A stretch of DNA of 64,000 nucleotides from Sphingopyxis terrae subsp. terrae NBRC 15098 (GCF_001598815.1 NZ_BCZQ01000012.1:1-64000), one strand, 5' to 3'. Positions 1-9,137 are shown, counted from the first letter of the stretch. Numbers and translations: made by a program. Notes: generated by a model not told the origin, from the letters alone.

Positions 1-1869
1 CGACTGCGCTTAGCGGGCAATAATGAATTCTTTGCCGCGCATGGCGTGGCGCCGCGTGGCGAGGGGCTGCTCGCCGGCGGGAATACGGGTACGACCTCGG
101 TTGCCGGGCTGCGCGAAAGGCAGCGCCAAGCGGCGGACCTGCTGATCGATCATATCAGCATCGCGCCGGTGCGCGGTTCGGCCCTAGTCGATGTCAGCTA
201 TACCAGCGCTTCGCCTGCGATTTCGCGGCTCGTTGCCAAGGCGTGGGTCACCGAATTCGCCCAGCAAAGCATGGATCGTCGCTTCGCTTCGACGGCGGAT
301 GCCCGCGTCTACCTCGAAACACGATTGCAGGGGCTGCGCGAGCGGCTGGAACAATCTGAACGCGATCTCGTCAACTATGCTGCCGAACAGGGCATTGTGC
401 GCCTCTCGGAAACGCGGAGCAACGAGGGACGCACCCAGACCACGCAGACACTGGCGTCAAGCAACCTTGAGCAGCTGAACAGCGTGCTGGTGCAGGCGAC
501 CGCAGAGCGCACCCAAGCCGAAGCGCGCTTGCGGGCCGCCCGCAGTTCGAACAGCACGCAACTCGCGCTGCAAAATCAGTCGTTGAACCTAATGCGTCAG
601 CGCCGGGCCGAGGCGAACGCAGCGTATCAGGATCTACTTGTTCATTTCGAGCCCGAATATCCCGAAGCGCGGGCCGCCAAGGAGCAGGTCGCGGCGCTGG
701 ACCGGTCGATCGCTGTCGAGGAAAAGCGCGTCCGCGATTCCTATGTGGCCGATTATGAAGCGGCACGATCGCGCGAGGGTGAATTGCGCGGCAAGGTTGA
801 CGACTTGCTTGCCCGGCTCGACACCGAAAGCCGTTCGAGCATCCAGTATAACATCTATCAGCGCGAGGTAGACACCAACCGCCAGCTTTATGATTCGCTG
901 CTACAGCGCTACAAGGAAATCGGCGTCGCGGGTGTCGGGACGAACAACATATCGGTTGTGGACGAAGCCGGGCTTCCTGAAGTGCCCTCGTCGCCTCGCC
1001 TTCTGGTCAATCTGATCATGGCGCTGCTTGCCGGTTTCGGTCTCGCTGCGATCGCAATAGCCGTCCTCGAAAATCTCGACGAGAGTCTTCGCGAACCGGG
1101 TCAGGTTTCGGAAAAGCTCGACATCGCATTGCTTGGCGCGATTCCGGTCGTTCATGACGATGCACTTGAAAATATGGACGATCCGAAGTCGGTTCTGTAC
1201 GAAGCCTACATGACCGTCCGGACGAACCTCAGCTTCTCGACCGACCATGGTGTGCCGAAGACGATGGCGCTTACCAGCACCTCGCCATCTGAGGGCAAAT
1301 CAACCTCGGCCTATTCGCTGGCACGCGTGCTGGCGCGGACCTCGGGTTCGGTGGTGCTCGTCGACGTCGACATGCGTCGCCCGATCTTGGCCTCGCGCCT
1401 TGGCCTCAGCAACACGCGCGGCGTATCCAACTTCCTCGCTGGCGAGGAAAATTGGGAAGACCTGATCCAGCCGACGGGCAAGCGAAACATCTCGTTCATC
1501 GCGGCCGGACCGACGCCGCCAAGCGCTTCGGAGTTGTTGAGCGGCGAGCGTCTTGCGCTGTTCATCCGGCATCTCGCGACCCGATTCGATCACGTCATAG
1601 TTGATAGTCCGCCAATGCTGGGCCTGTCTGATGCACCGTTGATTGCCAATGTGGTCGAAGGCGTGGTCTATGTGATCGAGGCTGACCGTACTGCGGTGCG
1701 CGCATCGCAGGCCGCAATCCAGCGGCTGCGTGAATCGCGCGCGCATTTGCTTGGCGCGCTGCTCACTAAATATCGCGCGAAGCAGTCGGGCTATGGTTAT
1801 GGTTATGGTTATGGTTATGGTTATGGCCAGGATCGCGTTGAAGACGAAGCCGCGGATCGAGGAAAATGA
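1..1869 (+). CDS. Wzc/GumC-like polysaccharide tyrosine autokinase, 5' partial
   Basis: This inner-membrane tyrosine autokinase with a fused chain-length (Wzz/GNVR) domain would control polymerisation and export of the polysaccharide made by this locus. The reading frame is open from the first base, so the N-terminus lies outside the window. Visible in order are a long periplasmic coiled coil, the GNVR-like segment ending near nt 930, a transmembrane helix (nt 1000-1070) and a cytoplasmic BY-kinase domain. That domain has Walker A (SPSEGKST, nt 1285-1308), Walker A' (VVLVDVDMRRP, from nt 1351) and Walker B (HVIVDSPP, nt 1591-1614). The C-terminus is a run of six Gly-Tyr units, the usual place for autophosphorylated tyrosines. 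It overlaps the next gene by 4 nt (ATGA). The family is clear; specificity cannot be read from sequence. Confidence 0.93.
   Translation, partial: RLRLAGNNEFFAAHGVAPRGEGLLAGGNTGTTSVAGLRERQRQAADLLIDHISIAPVRGSALVDVSYTSASPAISRLVAKAWVTEFAQQSMDRRFASTADARVYLETRLQGLRERLEQSERDLVNYAAEQGIVRLSETRSNEGRTQTTQTLASSNLEQLNSVLVQATAERTQAEARLRAARSSNSTQLALQNQSLNLMRQRRAEANAAYQDLLVHFEPEYPEARAAKEQVAALDRSIAVEEKRVRDSYVADYEAARSREGELRGKVDDLLARLDTESRSSIQYNIYQREVDTNRQLYDSLLQRYKEIGVAGVGTNNISVVDEAGLPEVPSSPRLLVNLIMALLAGFGLAAIAIAVLENLDESLREPGQVSEKLDIALLGAIPVVHDDALENMDDPKSVLYEAYMTVRTNLSFSTDHGVPKTMALTSTSPSEGKSTSAYSLARVLARTSGSVVLVDVDMRRPILASRLGLSNTRGVSNFLAGEENWEDLIQPTGKRNISFIAAGPTPPSASELLSGERLALFIRHLATRFDHVIVDSPPMLGLSDAPLIANVVEGVVYVIEADRTAVRASQAAIQRLRESRAHLLGALLTKYRAKQSGYGYGYGYGYGYGQDRVEDEAADRGK
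1789..1824 (+). repeat. Hexanucleotide repeat (GGYTAT)6 encoding (Gly-Tyr)6
   Basis: One GGCTAT is followed by five perfect GGTTAT copies, all in frame in the kinase tail. Each unit adds one Gly-Tyr pair. Changes in copy number would keep the frame and alter the number of tyrosines. Confidence 0.95.
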
Positions 1870-3140
1870 CCGATTCCTATCGTGCTCGGTCCCGGCAAGG
1901 CGGTCAGGCGTTTCGGCTCAATCCGCGACTTCTGGTGGCAGGTTTCGTCGGCGCGATGCTCGCGGCGCTATCTTTTTCGCAAGTAGCCGCTTCGATCGGC
2001 GTCGCGATCGAGACATTTCGCCCACTCGGCGGCAGCTTCTTTTCCTGGCGTGCAGGTCAACGCAATCTGGCGCTGAGTCTCTATCAGGGGCGCAAGAAGG
2101 CCACGCCTGCGACGCTGATCGCCGCCGGTCGCGCGGGTTTGATCTACGCGCCGCTGTCGGCGCGTTCAATGTGGCTGGTGGGGCAAGGTTTCGAGGCGCG
2201 CAAGCGAAACGATGCCGCGCTGCGGGTGATGACGCGCGCCGAAAAGGTGACGCGCCGCGACGCCGCTGTGCAGTTGTGGCTGGGCGACAACAAGCTTCGC
2301 AAAGGCAAGATCGCCGCGTCGCTGCGCCACTATGACCTGATCATCCGCACCGAACCCGAGGCAGGCGGCGAGGTCATCAATCGCCTCGCGGCCATCATGA
2401 CGGCCCGCGAGGGGCGGCGGTATCTTTTTCCCTATATCCGCGCCGACAATGAATGGCTGCCGTCGTTGCTCGTTGCCGCGACCGAACGGTTGCCGAAAGC
2501 CGAGCCGATCGGCCGGCTGTTCCTGGAACGCAAGGGCAAGGCGCCGAACTTGCCCGAGCTCGATCCGACTTATGCGCGCCTCGTCCTGCGGCTCGTGTCG
2601 GAAGGGGCCGACGATGTGGCGCTTCAGCTCTATCCCCTGCTGCCGCAGGGAAGCAACGCGGCGCTGGCTAATGTCAGCGGCGTCGTCGGCGGTAAGCCGC
2701 TTACCGGCTATCCCCCCTTCATCTGGTATTTCCCCGATGGGGAACCCCAGGGTGGGACGCTGGTAGGGCTGGACGACGGCGGCAGCGGGATCGAATTTTT
2801 CGGGGCCTCGGGAACCGTCGGCAATGCCGCGACGAAGCTGATTGCGCCGCAGGCGGCGACCCAGCTTCGCTGGCGGGTGCAGCAGCGCTCGCCCAATTTG
2901 CAAAGCGCGGCGAGTTGGGTCGCGACCTGCCTGAGCGGGAAGGCCGAGGGGCAAAGTCGTGCGTCGATCGATCTTCTGGGCGATGCCGCGCCGTTGCGGA
3001 AGACGCTGACAATGCAATTGCCCGCCGACTGCGAGCTGGTGCGGTTGGAGATGCGCGTGACGGGCGGCATCGGCCGCGATCCGGCTTCGCTGATCGTCAG
3101 CCATCTGGGATTGGCGAAGGCTGCGGTCGGCCGCGACTGA
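1866..3140 (+). CDS. Membrane-anchored protein of unknown function in the polysaccharide locus
   Basis: I do not recognise a named family. The 424-residue protein has a basic N-terminus, one transmembrane segment at about residues 24-44 (LLVAGFVGAMLAAL) and then a helical region (about 75-170) that reads like TPR-type repeats (LALSLYQGRKKA, DAAVQLWLGDNKLRKGKIAASLRHYDLI). The C-terminal half (about 270-420) is rich in short strands, suggesting a beta-sandwich on the periplasmic side. It overlaps the kinase gene by 4 nt (ATGA), so the two are translationally coupled. A role in assembly or export of the polymer is inference from position only. Confidence 0.75.
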   Translation: MTDSYRARSRQGGQAFRLNPRLLVAGFVGAMLAALSFSQVAASIGVAIETFRPLGGSFFSWRAGQRNLALSLYQGRKKATPATLIAAGRAGLIYAPLSARSMWLVGQGFEARKRNDAALRVMTRAEKVTRRDAAVQLWLGDNKLRKGKIAASLRHYDLIIRTEPEAGGEVINRLAAIMTAREGRRYLFPYIRADNEWLPSLLVAATERLPKAEPIGRLFLERKGKAPNLPELDPTYARLVLRLVSEGADDVALQLYPLLPQGSNAALANVSGVVGGKPLTGYPPFIWYFPDGEPQGGTLVGLDDGGSGIEFFGASGTVGNAATKLIAPQAATQLRWRVQQRSPNLQSAASWVATCLSGKAEGQSRASIDLLGDAAPLRKTLTMQLPADCELVRLEMRVTGGIGRDPASLIVSHLGLAKAAVGRD

Positions 3141-3191
3141 TCCGACCGGAGCCGGTTGGCAGATATTCGAAGCCTTGTTTTGGAGTTTATA

Positions 3192-3416
3192 GTGGAAGAT
3201 CGCGTTTTTGCTCAATTTGCCGACGTTCTGGCTCTCGATCCTTTAGCCAACCGTGCCGAACTGGTCTATAACGAGTATCCGGGCTGGGATTCGGTCGCGC
3301 ACATGACATTGATCGCGGCGCTGGAAACCGAATTCGACTGCATGCTTGAAATGGACGATATTCTGGACATGAGCTCTTTCGCCAAGGCGGTCGAGATCAT
3401 GCAGAAATATGGCTGA
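3192..3416 (+). CDS. Acyl carrier protein
   Basis: A 74-residue ACP carries an acyl group on 4'-phosphopantetheine. The attachment motif is GWDSVAHM, with the serine at residue 34 from this start, close to its position in E. coli AcpP. The acidic recognition helix follows (ALETEFDCMLEMDD). I chose GTG at 3192 because GGAG lies 6 nt upstream and the first ACP helix (VEDRVFAQFADVL) then begins correctly; an in-frame TTG at 3156 would add 12 residues. It overlaps the next gene by 8 nt and is followed by a ketoreductase-like SDR and an AMP ligase, so it is probably a dedicated carrier rather than the housekeeping ACP. Confidence 0.88.
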   Translation: MEDRVFAQFADVLALDPLANRAELVYNEYPGWDSVAHMTLIAALETEFDCMLEMDDILDMSSFAKAVEIMQKYG

Positions 3417-4167
3417 CCCGATCTCGCTGAGCGGCAAGCTGGCGGTGATCACCGGCGGCACGCGCGGTATCGGCTTGGCAATTTCCGAAACGCTGGCGGC
3501 ACATGGCGCCTCGGTTGTCATCAACACACATGCGAATGAAGCGCTGGCATCGGACCTCGCGCGCCGGCTCGCCACCACTTACGGTGTCGAAACCGATTAT
3601 GTCGTCGGCGACGTCGCGTTCGCGCAGACCGCGGATCAGTTGGCACGCAAGGCGTTCGGGCTGGCGAAGCGGCTCGACATCTACGTCAACAACGCCGGGA
3701 TCATGCGCGACGGGCTGATCGGCATGGTGCCGCAGCAGGATGTCGATGCGGTGATCGGCGTCAATCTGGAAGGCGTGATTCACGGCACGCAGGCGGCGGC
3801 GCGCGCCATGCGGCGCGGTGGCGGCGGATCGATCATCAATATATCGTCGATCATGGGGCGCGTCGGCAACAGTGGCCAATTGGTCTACAGCGCCGCAAAA
3901 GCGGGCGTGCTGGGCGCGACCAAGGCCGCGGCGAAGGAACTTGCGCCGCTCAATATTCGCGTCAATGCGATTGCGCCCGGATTCATCGCGACCGATCTCA
4001 CCGCGCAGCTCGCCGCCGACAAGGTCGAGGAAAAGGTACGAAACATCGCGATCAACCGCGTCGGGCAGCCGCAGGACGTCGCCAATCTCGCGCTGTTTCT
4101 GGCGTCGGAAATGGCGTCCTATATCACTGGACAGGTGATCGGCGTCGACGGCGGGATGCTCGTCTGA
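3409..4167 (+). CDS. SDR oxidoreductase, 3-oxoacyl-ACP reductase (FabG)-like
   Basis: A classical short-chain dehydrogenase of 252 residues. It has the NAD(P)-binding TGGTRGIG near the N-terminus, NNAG, and the catalytic Ser-Tyr-Lys set (ISSIMG and YSAAK). It ends in the usual VDGGMLV. The closest functional type is FabG, which reduces 3-oxoacyl-ACP to 3-hydroxyacyl-ACP with NADPH. The 8-nt overlap with the ACP gene supports an ACP-bound substrate. Which acyl chain it handles is unknown. Reduction of a sugar intermediate is a less likely alternative. Confidence 0.88.
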   Translation: MADPISLSGKLAVITGGTRGIGLAISETLAAHGASVVINTHANEALASDLARRLATTYGVETDYVVGDVAFAQTADQLARKAFGLAKRLDIYVNNAGIMRDGLIGMVPQQDVDAVIGVNLEGVIHGTQAAARAMRRGGGGSIINISSIMGRVGNSGQLVYSAAKAGVLGATKAAAKELAPLNIRVNAIAPGFIATDLTAQLAADKVEEKVRNIAINRVGQPQDVANLALFLASEMASYITGQVIGVDGGMLV

Positions 4168-4186
4168 CCGGCCGCGGCGAACCCCG

Positions 4187-5545
4187 ATGAAATTTCCCGA
4201 AATCCTGGCCCCCGATGCGCCGGCGCTTCGCGACGACCGAAGCGAGCGGTTCGTCAGCTATGGGGAACTGAAGACACGAGCGGCCGCCTGGGCTGCGCGC
4301 CTCGACGGTTCGAAGGCGCTGGTTTTCCTGTATGTGCCGAACCGCGTCGATGGCGTCGCGGCGCTGCTTGGCGCGTGGCAGGCCGGCCATGCCGTTGCGT
4401 TGCTCGACCCTGGGCTGGGCGCGGAAGGACGGATCGCGTTGTTCGACGCCTATCTTCCCGAATATGTGATCGCGGACGATGCCGACGGCAATCTCGATGT
4501 GTCGACTGGCAAGGCCGGCCCCGCCCCGCATCAGGACCTGACCCTGTTGCTGTCGACCTCGGGATCGACGGGCAGCCCCAAATTCGTTCGGTTGACCTCG
4601 GCGCAGATCCGCCACAATGCCGAGGCGATCGCCGATGTGCTGGACATCCGCGCAGACGAGGTCGGGTGCGGACATCTGCCGCTCCATTATTCCTATGGGC
4701 TGTCGATCCTGACGAGTCACCTCGTCCGCGGCGCGCCGGTGCTGTTGACCGAGCGCAGCTTTACCGACCGCGCATTCTGGACGCAGGCACGCGCAGCGAA
4801 GGTGGCGCATATGCCGGGCGTGCCCTTTCACTTCCAGATGATGCAGCGGTTGCGGTACGAACGCCTCGATCTGCCCGATCTGCGTGTGCTGACCCAAGCG
4901 GGCGGCGGGCTGAGCGTGGAGGAACGGCGAGCGGCGCACAGCTTCATGGACGGCCGCGGCGGACGTTTTTACGTCATGTACGGTCAGACCGAAGCCGCGC
5001 CGCGGATGACGACGCTGGCGCATGAGGATTTCCCGCTGACCCCGGACTCGGTGGGCACCGCGCTTCCCGGAGGCCGCTTGGAAATCGTCGACGACCAGGG
5101 AGAGGCCGTCGCGCCGGGCGAGAACGGCCTGGTCATTTATCGCGGCCCGAACGTCATGTGGGGCTATGCCGAACGGCGCGAGGATCTGGCGCTTGGCGAT
5201 ACGAACAAAGGCCGCCTCGAGACCGGTGATATAGGACGGCTCGACGCGGCAGGCCGCCTGACGATCAGCGGCCGCGCCAAGCGCTTCGGCAAAATCTATG
5301 GCCTGCGCGTCAATCTGGACGAAATCGAGCGCGCCGTGGCGGGAATGATCGGGCGTTGTGCGGTCGTCCAGACCGGCGAGCTGCTGCATATCGCGCACGT
5401 CGATCCGATCGATGGCGATGTGGTGGCGCGCCTCGCCGACCTGTTCACGATCCCGCGCACCGCCTATCGGCTTCACCAAATCGATGCCATCCCCTACACG
5501 GGGCGGGGCAAGGTCGATTATCGCAAGCTGGAGCGCGAATTGTGA
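4187..5545 (+). CDS. AMP-dependent acyl-CoA/acyl-ACP ligase (ANL family)
   Basis: This enzyme adenylates a carboxylic acid and passes it to a thiol. The P-loop motif STSGSTGSPK lies at about residues 123-132, YGQTEAAPR is the family's YGxTE motif, and the flexible C-terminal subdomain has ETGDIGRLD, GRAKRFGKIYGLRV and the terminal catalytic lysine in GRGKVDYRKLE. At 452 residues it is shorter than typical acyl-CoA synthetases and closer in size to ligases that load carrier proteins. With an ACP gene two positions upstream, loading of that ACP is the best inference. It overlaps the next gene by 4 nt (GTGA). Confidence 0.87.
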   Translation: MKFPEILAPDAPALRDDRSERFVSYGELKTRAAAWAARLDGSKALVFLYVPNRVDGVAALLGAWQAGHAVALLDPGLGAEGRIALFDAYLPEYVIADDADGNLDVSTGKAGPAPHQDLTLLLSTSGSTGSPKFVRLTSAQIRHNAEAIADVLDIRADEVGCGHLPLHYSYGLSILTSHLVRGAPVLLTERSFTDRAFWTQARAAKVAHMPGVPFHFQMMQRLRYERLDLPDLRVLTQAGGGLSVEERRAAHSFMDGRGGRFYVMYGQTEAAPRMTTLAHEDFPLTPDSVGTALPGGRLEIVDDQGEAVAPGENGLVIYRGPNVMWGYAERREDLALGDTNKGRLETGDIGRLDAAGRLTISGRAKRFGKIYGLRVNLDEIERAVAGMIGRCAVVQTGELLHIAHVDPIDGDVVARLADLFTIPRTAYRLHQIDAIPYTGRGKVDYRKLEREL

Positions 5546-6621
5546 CGATATTGGAGCAATGCTTCGCCCGGCCGCCCTATTCGATCCCCGCCGCGGAGCG
5601 GGAGGCGCTGCTGCTCGGTGCGTTCAACGAACTGACCGCGCATCATCATGCGCATTGCGCGCCTTATGCGCGCATTGTCGATGGATATTGGGGCGGGCTG
5701 CGCGCGGCGGACAGCCTGGCCGATCTGCCCTATCTGCCCGTCTCGCTGTTCAAGATGCGCAGGATGCTTTCGGTGAGCGACGATGATATTCGCGTCACAC
5801 TCACCTCGAGCGGCACGACGGGGCAGGCGGTCAGCCAGATTCTCGTCGATCGCGAATCCTCGATGCTCCAGCAAAAGGCGCTCGCCAATTCGCTGATGCA
5901 TGTGCTGGGACCGAAGCGATTGCCTATGCTCGTGATCGACACCGACGCGGTATTCAAGGATCCGCGGATGATGAGTGCGCGTGGCGCGGGCGTTCTCGGG
6001 CAGATGCGCTTCGGGCGCGATCATGCGTTCGCACTGACCCCTGACCTGCGCCCCGACATTGATGCCGTGCGTGACTTTCTCGCCAAGCATGGCGATGCGC
6101 CTTTCTTCATGTTCGGCTTCACCTTCATGGTCTGGGCGAATTTATACGAGCAGTTCCGCGATGCAGGCCTAGACCTGTCGAACGGCGTGTTGATCCATTC
6201 GGGCGGATGGAAGAAACTTGTGGAGAAGGCCGTCGACAACCAGGTGTTTCGCGCGGCGCTGAAGGACAGCTTCGGCCTGATCCGCGTCCATAATTTCTAT
6301 GGCATGGTCGAACAGATCGGTTCGATCTTCATGGAGGGGCCCGACGGTCTCCTCTATCCGCCCAATTTTTCCGACGTCATCATCCGCAATCCCGTGACAT
6401 GGGAGCTCGCACCGGTCGGCGAGCCCGGGGTCGTTCAGGTACTGTCGCTTTTGCCGCGCTCCTATCCCGGCCACAGTTTGCTGACCGAGGACATGGGCGT
6501 CATCGAGGCGGTCGATGCTGGCGGGGACGAATGGATGGGGAAGGGGCTGCGCATTCTGGGACGCGTCGCCAAGGCCGAGTTGCGCGGGTGCAGTGACGTG
6601 ATCGCGGCCGAGGCGGCATGA
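5542..6621 (+). CDS. LuxE-like acyl-protein synthetase
   Basis: LuxE activates an acyl group with ATP and hands it to a cysteine of LuxC. This 359-residue protein matches the family in length and motifs: TSSGTTGQAVS for ATP/AMP binding, HSGGWKK, and YGMVEQIGS. The frame is open further upstream, but GTG at 5542 overlaps the ligase stop codon (GTGA) and gives a normal LuxE start, so I chose it. The LuxC-like gene follows with a 4-nt overlap. No luciferase (luxAB) gene lies in the window, so the pair works outside bioluminescence. Confidence 0.9.
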   Translation: MTILEQCFARPPYSIPAAEREALLLGAFNELTAHHHAHCAPYARIVDGYWGGLRAADSLADLPYLPVSLFKMRRMLSVSDDDIRVTLTSSGTTGQAVSQILVDRESSMLQQKALANSLMHVLGPKRLPMLVIDTDAVFKDPRMMSARGAGVLGQMRFGRDHAFALTPDLRPDIDAVRDFLAKHGDAPFFMFGFTFMVWANLYEQFRDAGLDLSNGVLIHSGGWKKLVEKAVDNQVFRAALKDSFGLIRVHNFYGMVEQIGSIFMEGPDGLLYPPNFSDVIIRNPVTWELAPVGEPGVVQVLSLLPRSYPGHSLLTEDMGVIEAVDAGGDEWMGKGLRILGRVAKAELRGCSDVIAAEAA

Positions 6622-7835
6622 CGTTCACCCTCTGGAATCCGGCGCCCGTCGTGCTCGACGATACCGAGGTACTGCGCCGCGTCGAGGCGCTGACCTATGC
6701 CGGACGCGCGCCGCTCGCGAAGTCGTCACTCGACCTGCTCGGCGCGATATCGAAGGCGCTGTTCAGTTCGCCCCAAGCGCGCGTACAGCCGCAATATGTC
6801 GCGCTCGCCTATTGGTTGCGCCCGGCCGCGCTCGAGCGCCTGGCGGGCGAGCTGCGCACACGCTTCGACGGCAGCTTCGTGCCCGCACCGCGCGGCCTTG
6901 CGCTTCATCTGCCGCCGACCAACGTCGATACGATCTTTGTCTACAGCTGGGCGGTGTCGGTGCTCGCGGGCAATTGCAACATCATTCGCTTGCCCTCTCA
7001 ACTCGACGAAGGAACAGCATGGCTTGCGGGGCTGATTGCGACGACGATCGCGGAAGCGGGTGAGGGCGACCGCCACCTCTTTTGCCAGATGCCTCAAGAT
7101 GGACCGCTGATCGAAGCAATCTCGCGTCATTGCGACCTGCGCATGATCTGGGGCGGCGATGCAAAGGTTGACAGCGTCTCGCGCACGCCGATCCGTCCCG
7201 ATGGCCTGTCGATCGGCTTTCCCGACCGAAAGTCGCTCGCGGTCATCTGCGCCGCGAGCTATCGCGCGGCGGACGAGACCGAACGCGATGCGCTGGCCGC
7301 GCGGTTCTTCAACGACATATATTGGTTCAACCAGATGGGCTGTGGCTCGCCACGCATGCTCTATTGGGTAGGTGAATCGGGCGATCTGGCCATTGATCTT
7401 TATGACCGGCTCGACGCGCAAGTTACAGGCAAGGGGCATTTGACCGAAACGGGCGTTGCGATCGGAAAATTCGCTGCGGTCAACGATCTGCTGGCCGAAG
7501 GCATCGGCGCCAGCGCGACACGGGTCTCGAATGCTCTTCATGTGTTGAAGTCGGATCGGCCTGCCGCCATGCTGAGCCAGACGCATGGCGGCGGGCTGCT
7601 CGGACAAACGGTCGTGGGCAGCATTATCGACATCGCCGCCGATGTCGGCCGCAAGGTTCAGACGATCGGTCACTTCGGCTTCGATCGCGGCGACCTCGAG
7701 GCACTGGGGCAGGCGATCGCCGGGCGCGGCGGCTATCGCATCGTGCCGATCGGGCAGGCGTTGCAGTTCGACATCCTGTGGGACGGTGTCGATTTGTTCG
7801 ACCAGATGACGCGGCGGATCGCCATCCGCCTCTGA
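6618..7835 (+). CDS. LuxC-like acyl-CoA/acyl-protein reductase
   Basis: LuxC-type reductases use NADPH to reduce a cysteine-bound acyl group to an aldehyde. The 405-residue protein shows the aldehyde-dehydrogenase-like fold signatures of the family (HLPPTNVDTIFVYSWAVS; GNCNIIRLPS) and the expected catalytic cysteine in NQMGCGSPRM, Cys242. It is the last gene of the rightward acyl module, ending 9 nt before the stop codon of the convergent aminotransferase gene. An aldehyde product is known for the family. Its use in the glycan or elsewhere is unknown. Confidence 0.9.
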   Translation: MTFTLWNPAPVVLDDTEVLRRVEALTYAGRAPLAKSSLDLLGAISKALFSSPQARVQPQYVALAYWLRPAALERLAGELRTRFDGSFVPAPRGLALHLPPTNVDTIFVYSWAVSVLAGNCNIIRLPSQLDEGTAWLAGLIATTIAEAGEGDRHLFCQMPQDGPLIEAISRHCDLRMIWGGDAKVDSVSRTPIRPDGLSIGFPDRKSLAVICAASYRAADETERDALAARFFNDIYWFNQMGCGSPRMLYWVGESGDLAIDLYDRLDAQVTGKGHLTETGVAIGKFAAVNDLLAEGIGASATRVSNALHVLKSDRPAAMLSQTHGGGLLGQTVVGSIIDIAADVGRKVQTIGHFGFDRGDLEALGQAIAGRGGYRIVPIGQALQFDILWDGVDLFDQMTRRIAIRL

Positions 7836-7844
7836 TCCGCGCGC

Positions 7845-9023
7845 TTACCGCCTCGCTTGGTTCAGAACGTCGGTTATCACCGCGATGGTCGTATCGACCT
7901 CGGCGTCCGTCAGCGTCGGATGGCAAAGGAACATCAGGCTGGTCTCGCCCAGTTCGCGCGCGACGGGTAGTCGGCGAAGCGGACGCCAGGGCGTACCGTC
8001 AAACGCCTTCTCCAGATAGACTTCGGGACAGCTGCCCTGCATTACGACAGCGCCGCGCGCGGTGCACTCGGCGATGATCCGGTCACGCGACCAGCCATCC
8101 CGCAGCCCTTCCGGCCGGATATAGGCATATTGACGATAATAGGCGTGCGTCATGCCGGCTGCGGGCGCCGGCACCCTAACCGCCGTCGCATATGGTATCA
8201 ACGCGGCGCGGAGCCGGTCGGCGATCGCGGTCCGCCGCGCGGTCCATCGCGCCATGCGCGTCAACTGTATGCGGCCGATTGCCGCCTGCATCTCCAGCAT
8301 CCGCCAATTGGTTCCGAAACTGTTGTGGACCCAGCGGAATCCGGGGGCGTGCTGTTGATTATAGACCGCGTCCCAGTTCTTGCCATGATCCTTGAACGAC
8401 CACATCGCGTTCCAAAGCTTTTCGTCGTCGGTGGTGATCATGCCGCCTTCGCCACCGGTGGTCATGATCTTGTCCTGGCAAAAGGACCATGCGCCGATAT
8501 GGCCGATGCTGCCGACGCTGCGCTCTCCGATCTTCGCGCCATGCGCTTGCGCGCAATCCTCGACCACCGCGATCCCGCGCGGCGTGGCGAGCGCCATGAT
8601 GCCGTCCATGTCGCACGGCCATCCGCCAAGATGGACCGGAATGATGGCGCGGGTTCGGTCGGTCAGGATAGCGGCGATACTGGCAGGGCTGATGTTGCCG
8701 CTGTCAGGGTCGACGTCGGCGAAGACCGGGGTCGCGCCGGCATTCACGACCGTCGATACCGATGCGATGAAAGTGCGCGGCGTGACGATGACTTCGTCGC
8801 CCGTACCGATTCCCAGCGCCTGCAGCGCGAGGTCGAGCGCGAGCGTGCCGTTCGCCAGCGCGATCGCCCGTGCCGACCCCGCCCATGCGGCGAACTCTGC
8901 TTCAAATTCGCGCCCTTTCTGCCCGGTCCAGTAATTGACGCGGTTCGAGGCGAGGACAGCGGTGACGGCGGCGATTTCCTCGTCGGTGAACGCGGGCCAA
9001 GGGGAGGTCTGGGCGGTAAGCAT
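7845..9023 (-). CDS. DegT/DnrJ/EryC1/StrS-family sugar aminotransferase
   Basis: A PLP-dependent aminotransferase (392 residues) of the type that aminates nucleotide-linked keto-sugars. Motifs include NYWTGQKGREFE near the N-terminus, ALANGTLALDLAL, the aspartate in VVEDCAQAHGA, and the PLP lysine in SFCQDKIMTTGGEGGM. I chose ATG at 9023 (MLTAQTSPWPAF), preceded by AAAGG; the frame continues to 9137 but the extra 38 residues look like leader. It is the last gene of the long leftward operon. A 3- or 4-keto nucleotide sugar is the likely substrate. Direct amination of the LuxC aldehyde is a speculative alternative. Confidence 0.92.
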   Translation of the reverse strand: MLTAQTSPWPAFTDEEIAAVTAVLASNRVNYWTGQKGREFEAEFAAWAGSARAIALANGTLALDLALQALGIGTGDEVIVTPRTFIASVSTVVNAGATPVFADVDPDSGNISPASIAAILTDRTRAIIPVHLGGWPCDMDGIMALATPRGIAVVEDCAQAHGAKIGERSVGSIGHIGAWSFCQDKIMTTGGEGGMITTDDEKLWNAMWSFKDHGKNWDAVYNQQHAPGFRWVHNSFGTNWRMLEMQAAIGRIQLTRMARWTARRTAIADRLRAALIPYATAVRVPAPAAGMTHAYYRQYAYIRPEGLRDGWSRDRIIAECTARGAVVMQGSCPEVYLEKAFDGTPWRPLRRLPVARELGETSLMFLCHPTLTDAEVDTTIAVITDVLNQARR

Positions 9024-9137
9024 TGCGGCCTTTATAACGTCGACTAATGGCGTAGGGGCGAGGCCCCGCCCTTTCAACGGCGGAGCTTGATTGTCAATGT
9101 CGGTGTCTGCCGCACAAGTTTGCACCGGAACAATCAT

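Noticed and set aside
3192-7835. Bioluminescence (lux) operon
   Set aside because: LuxC- and LuxE-like proteins are present but there is no luxA, luxB or luxD gene in the window.
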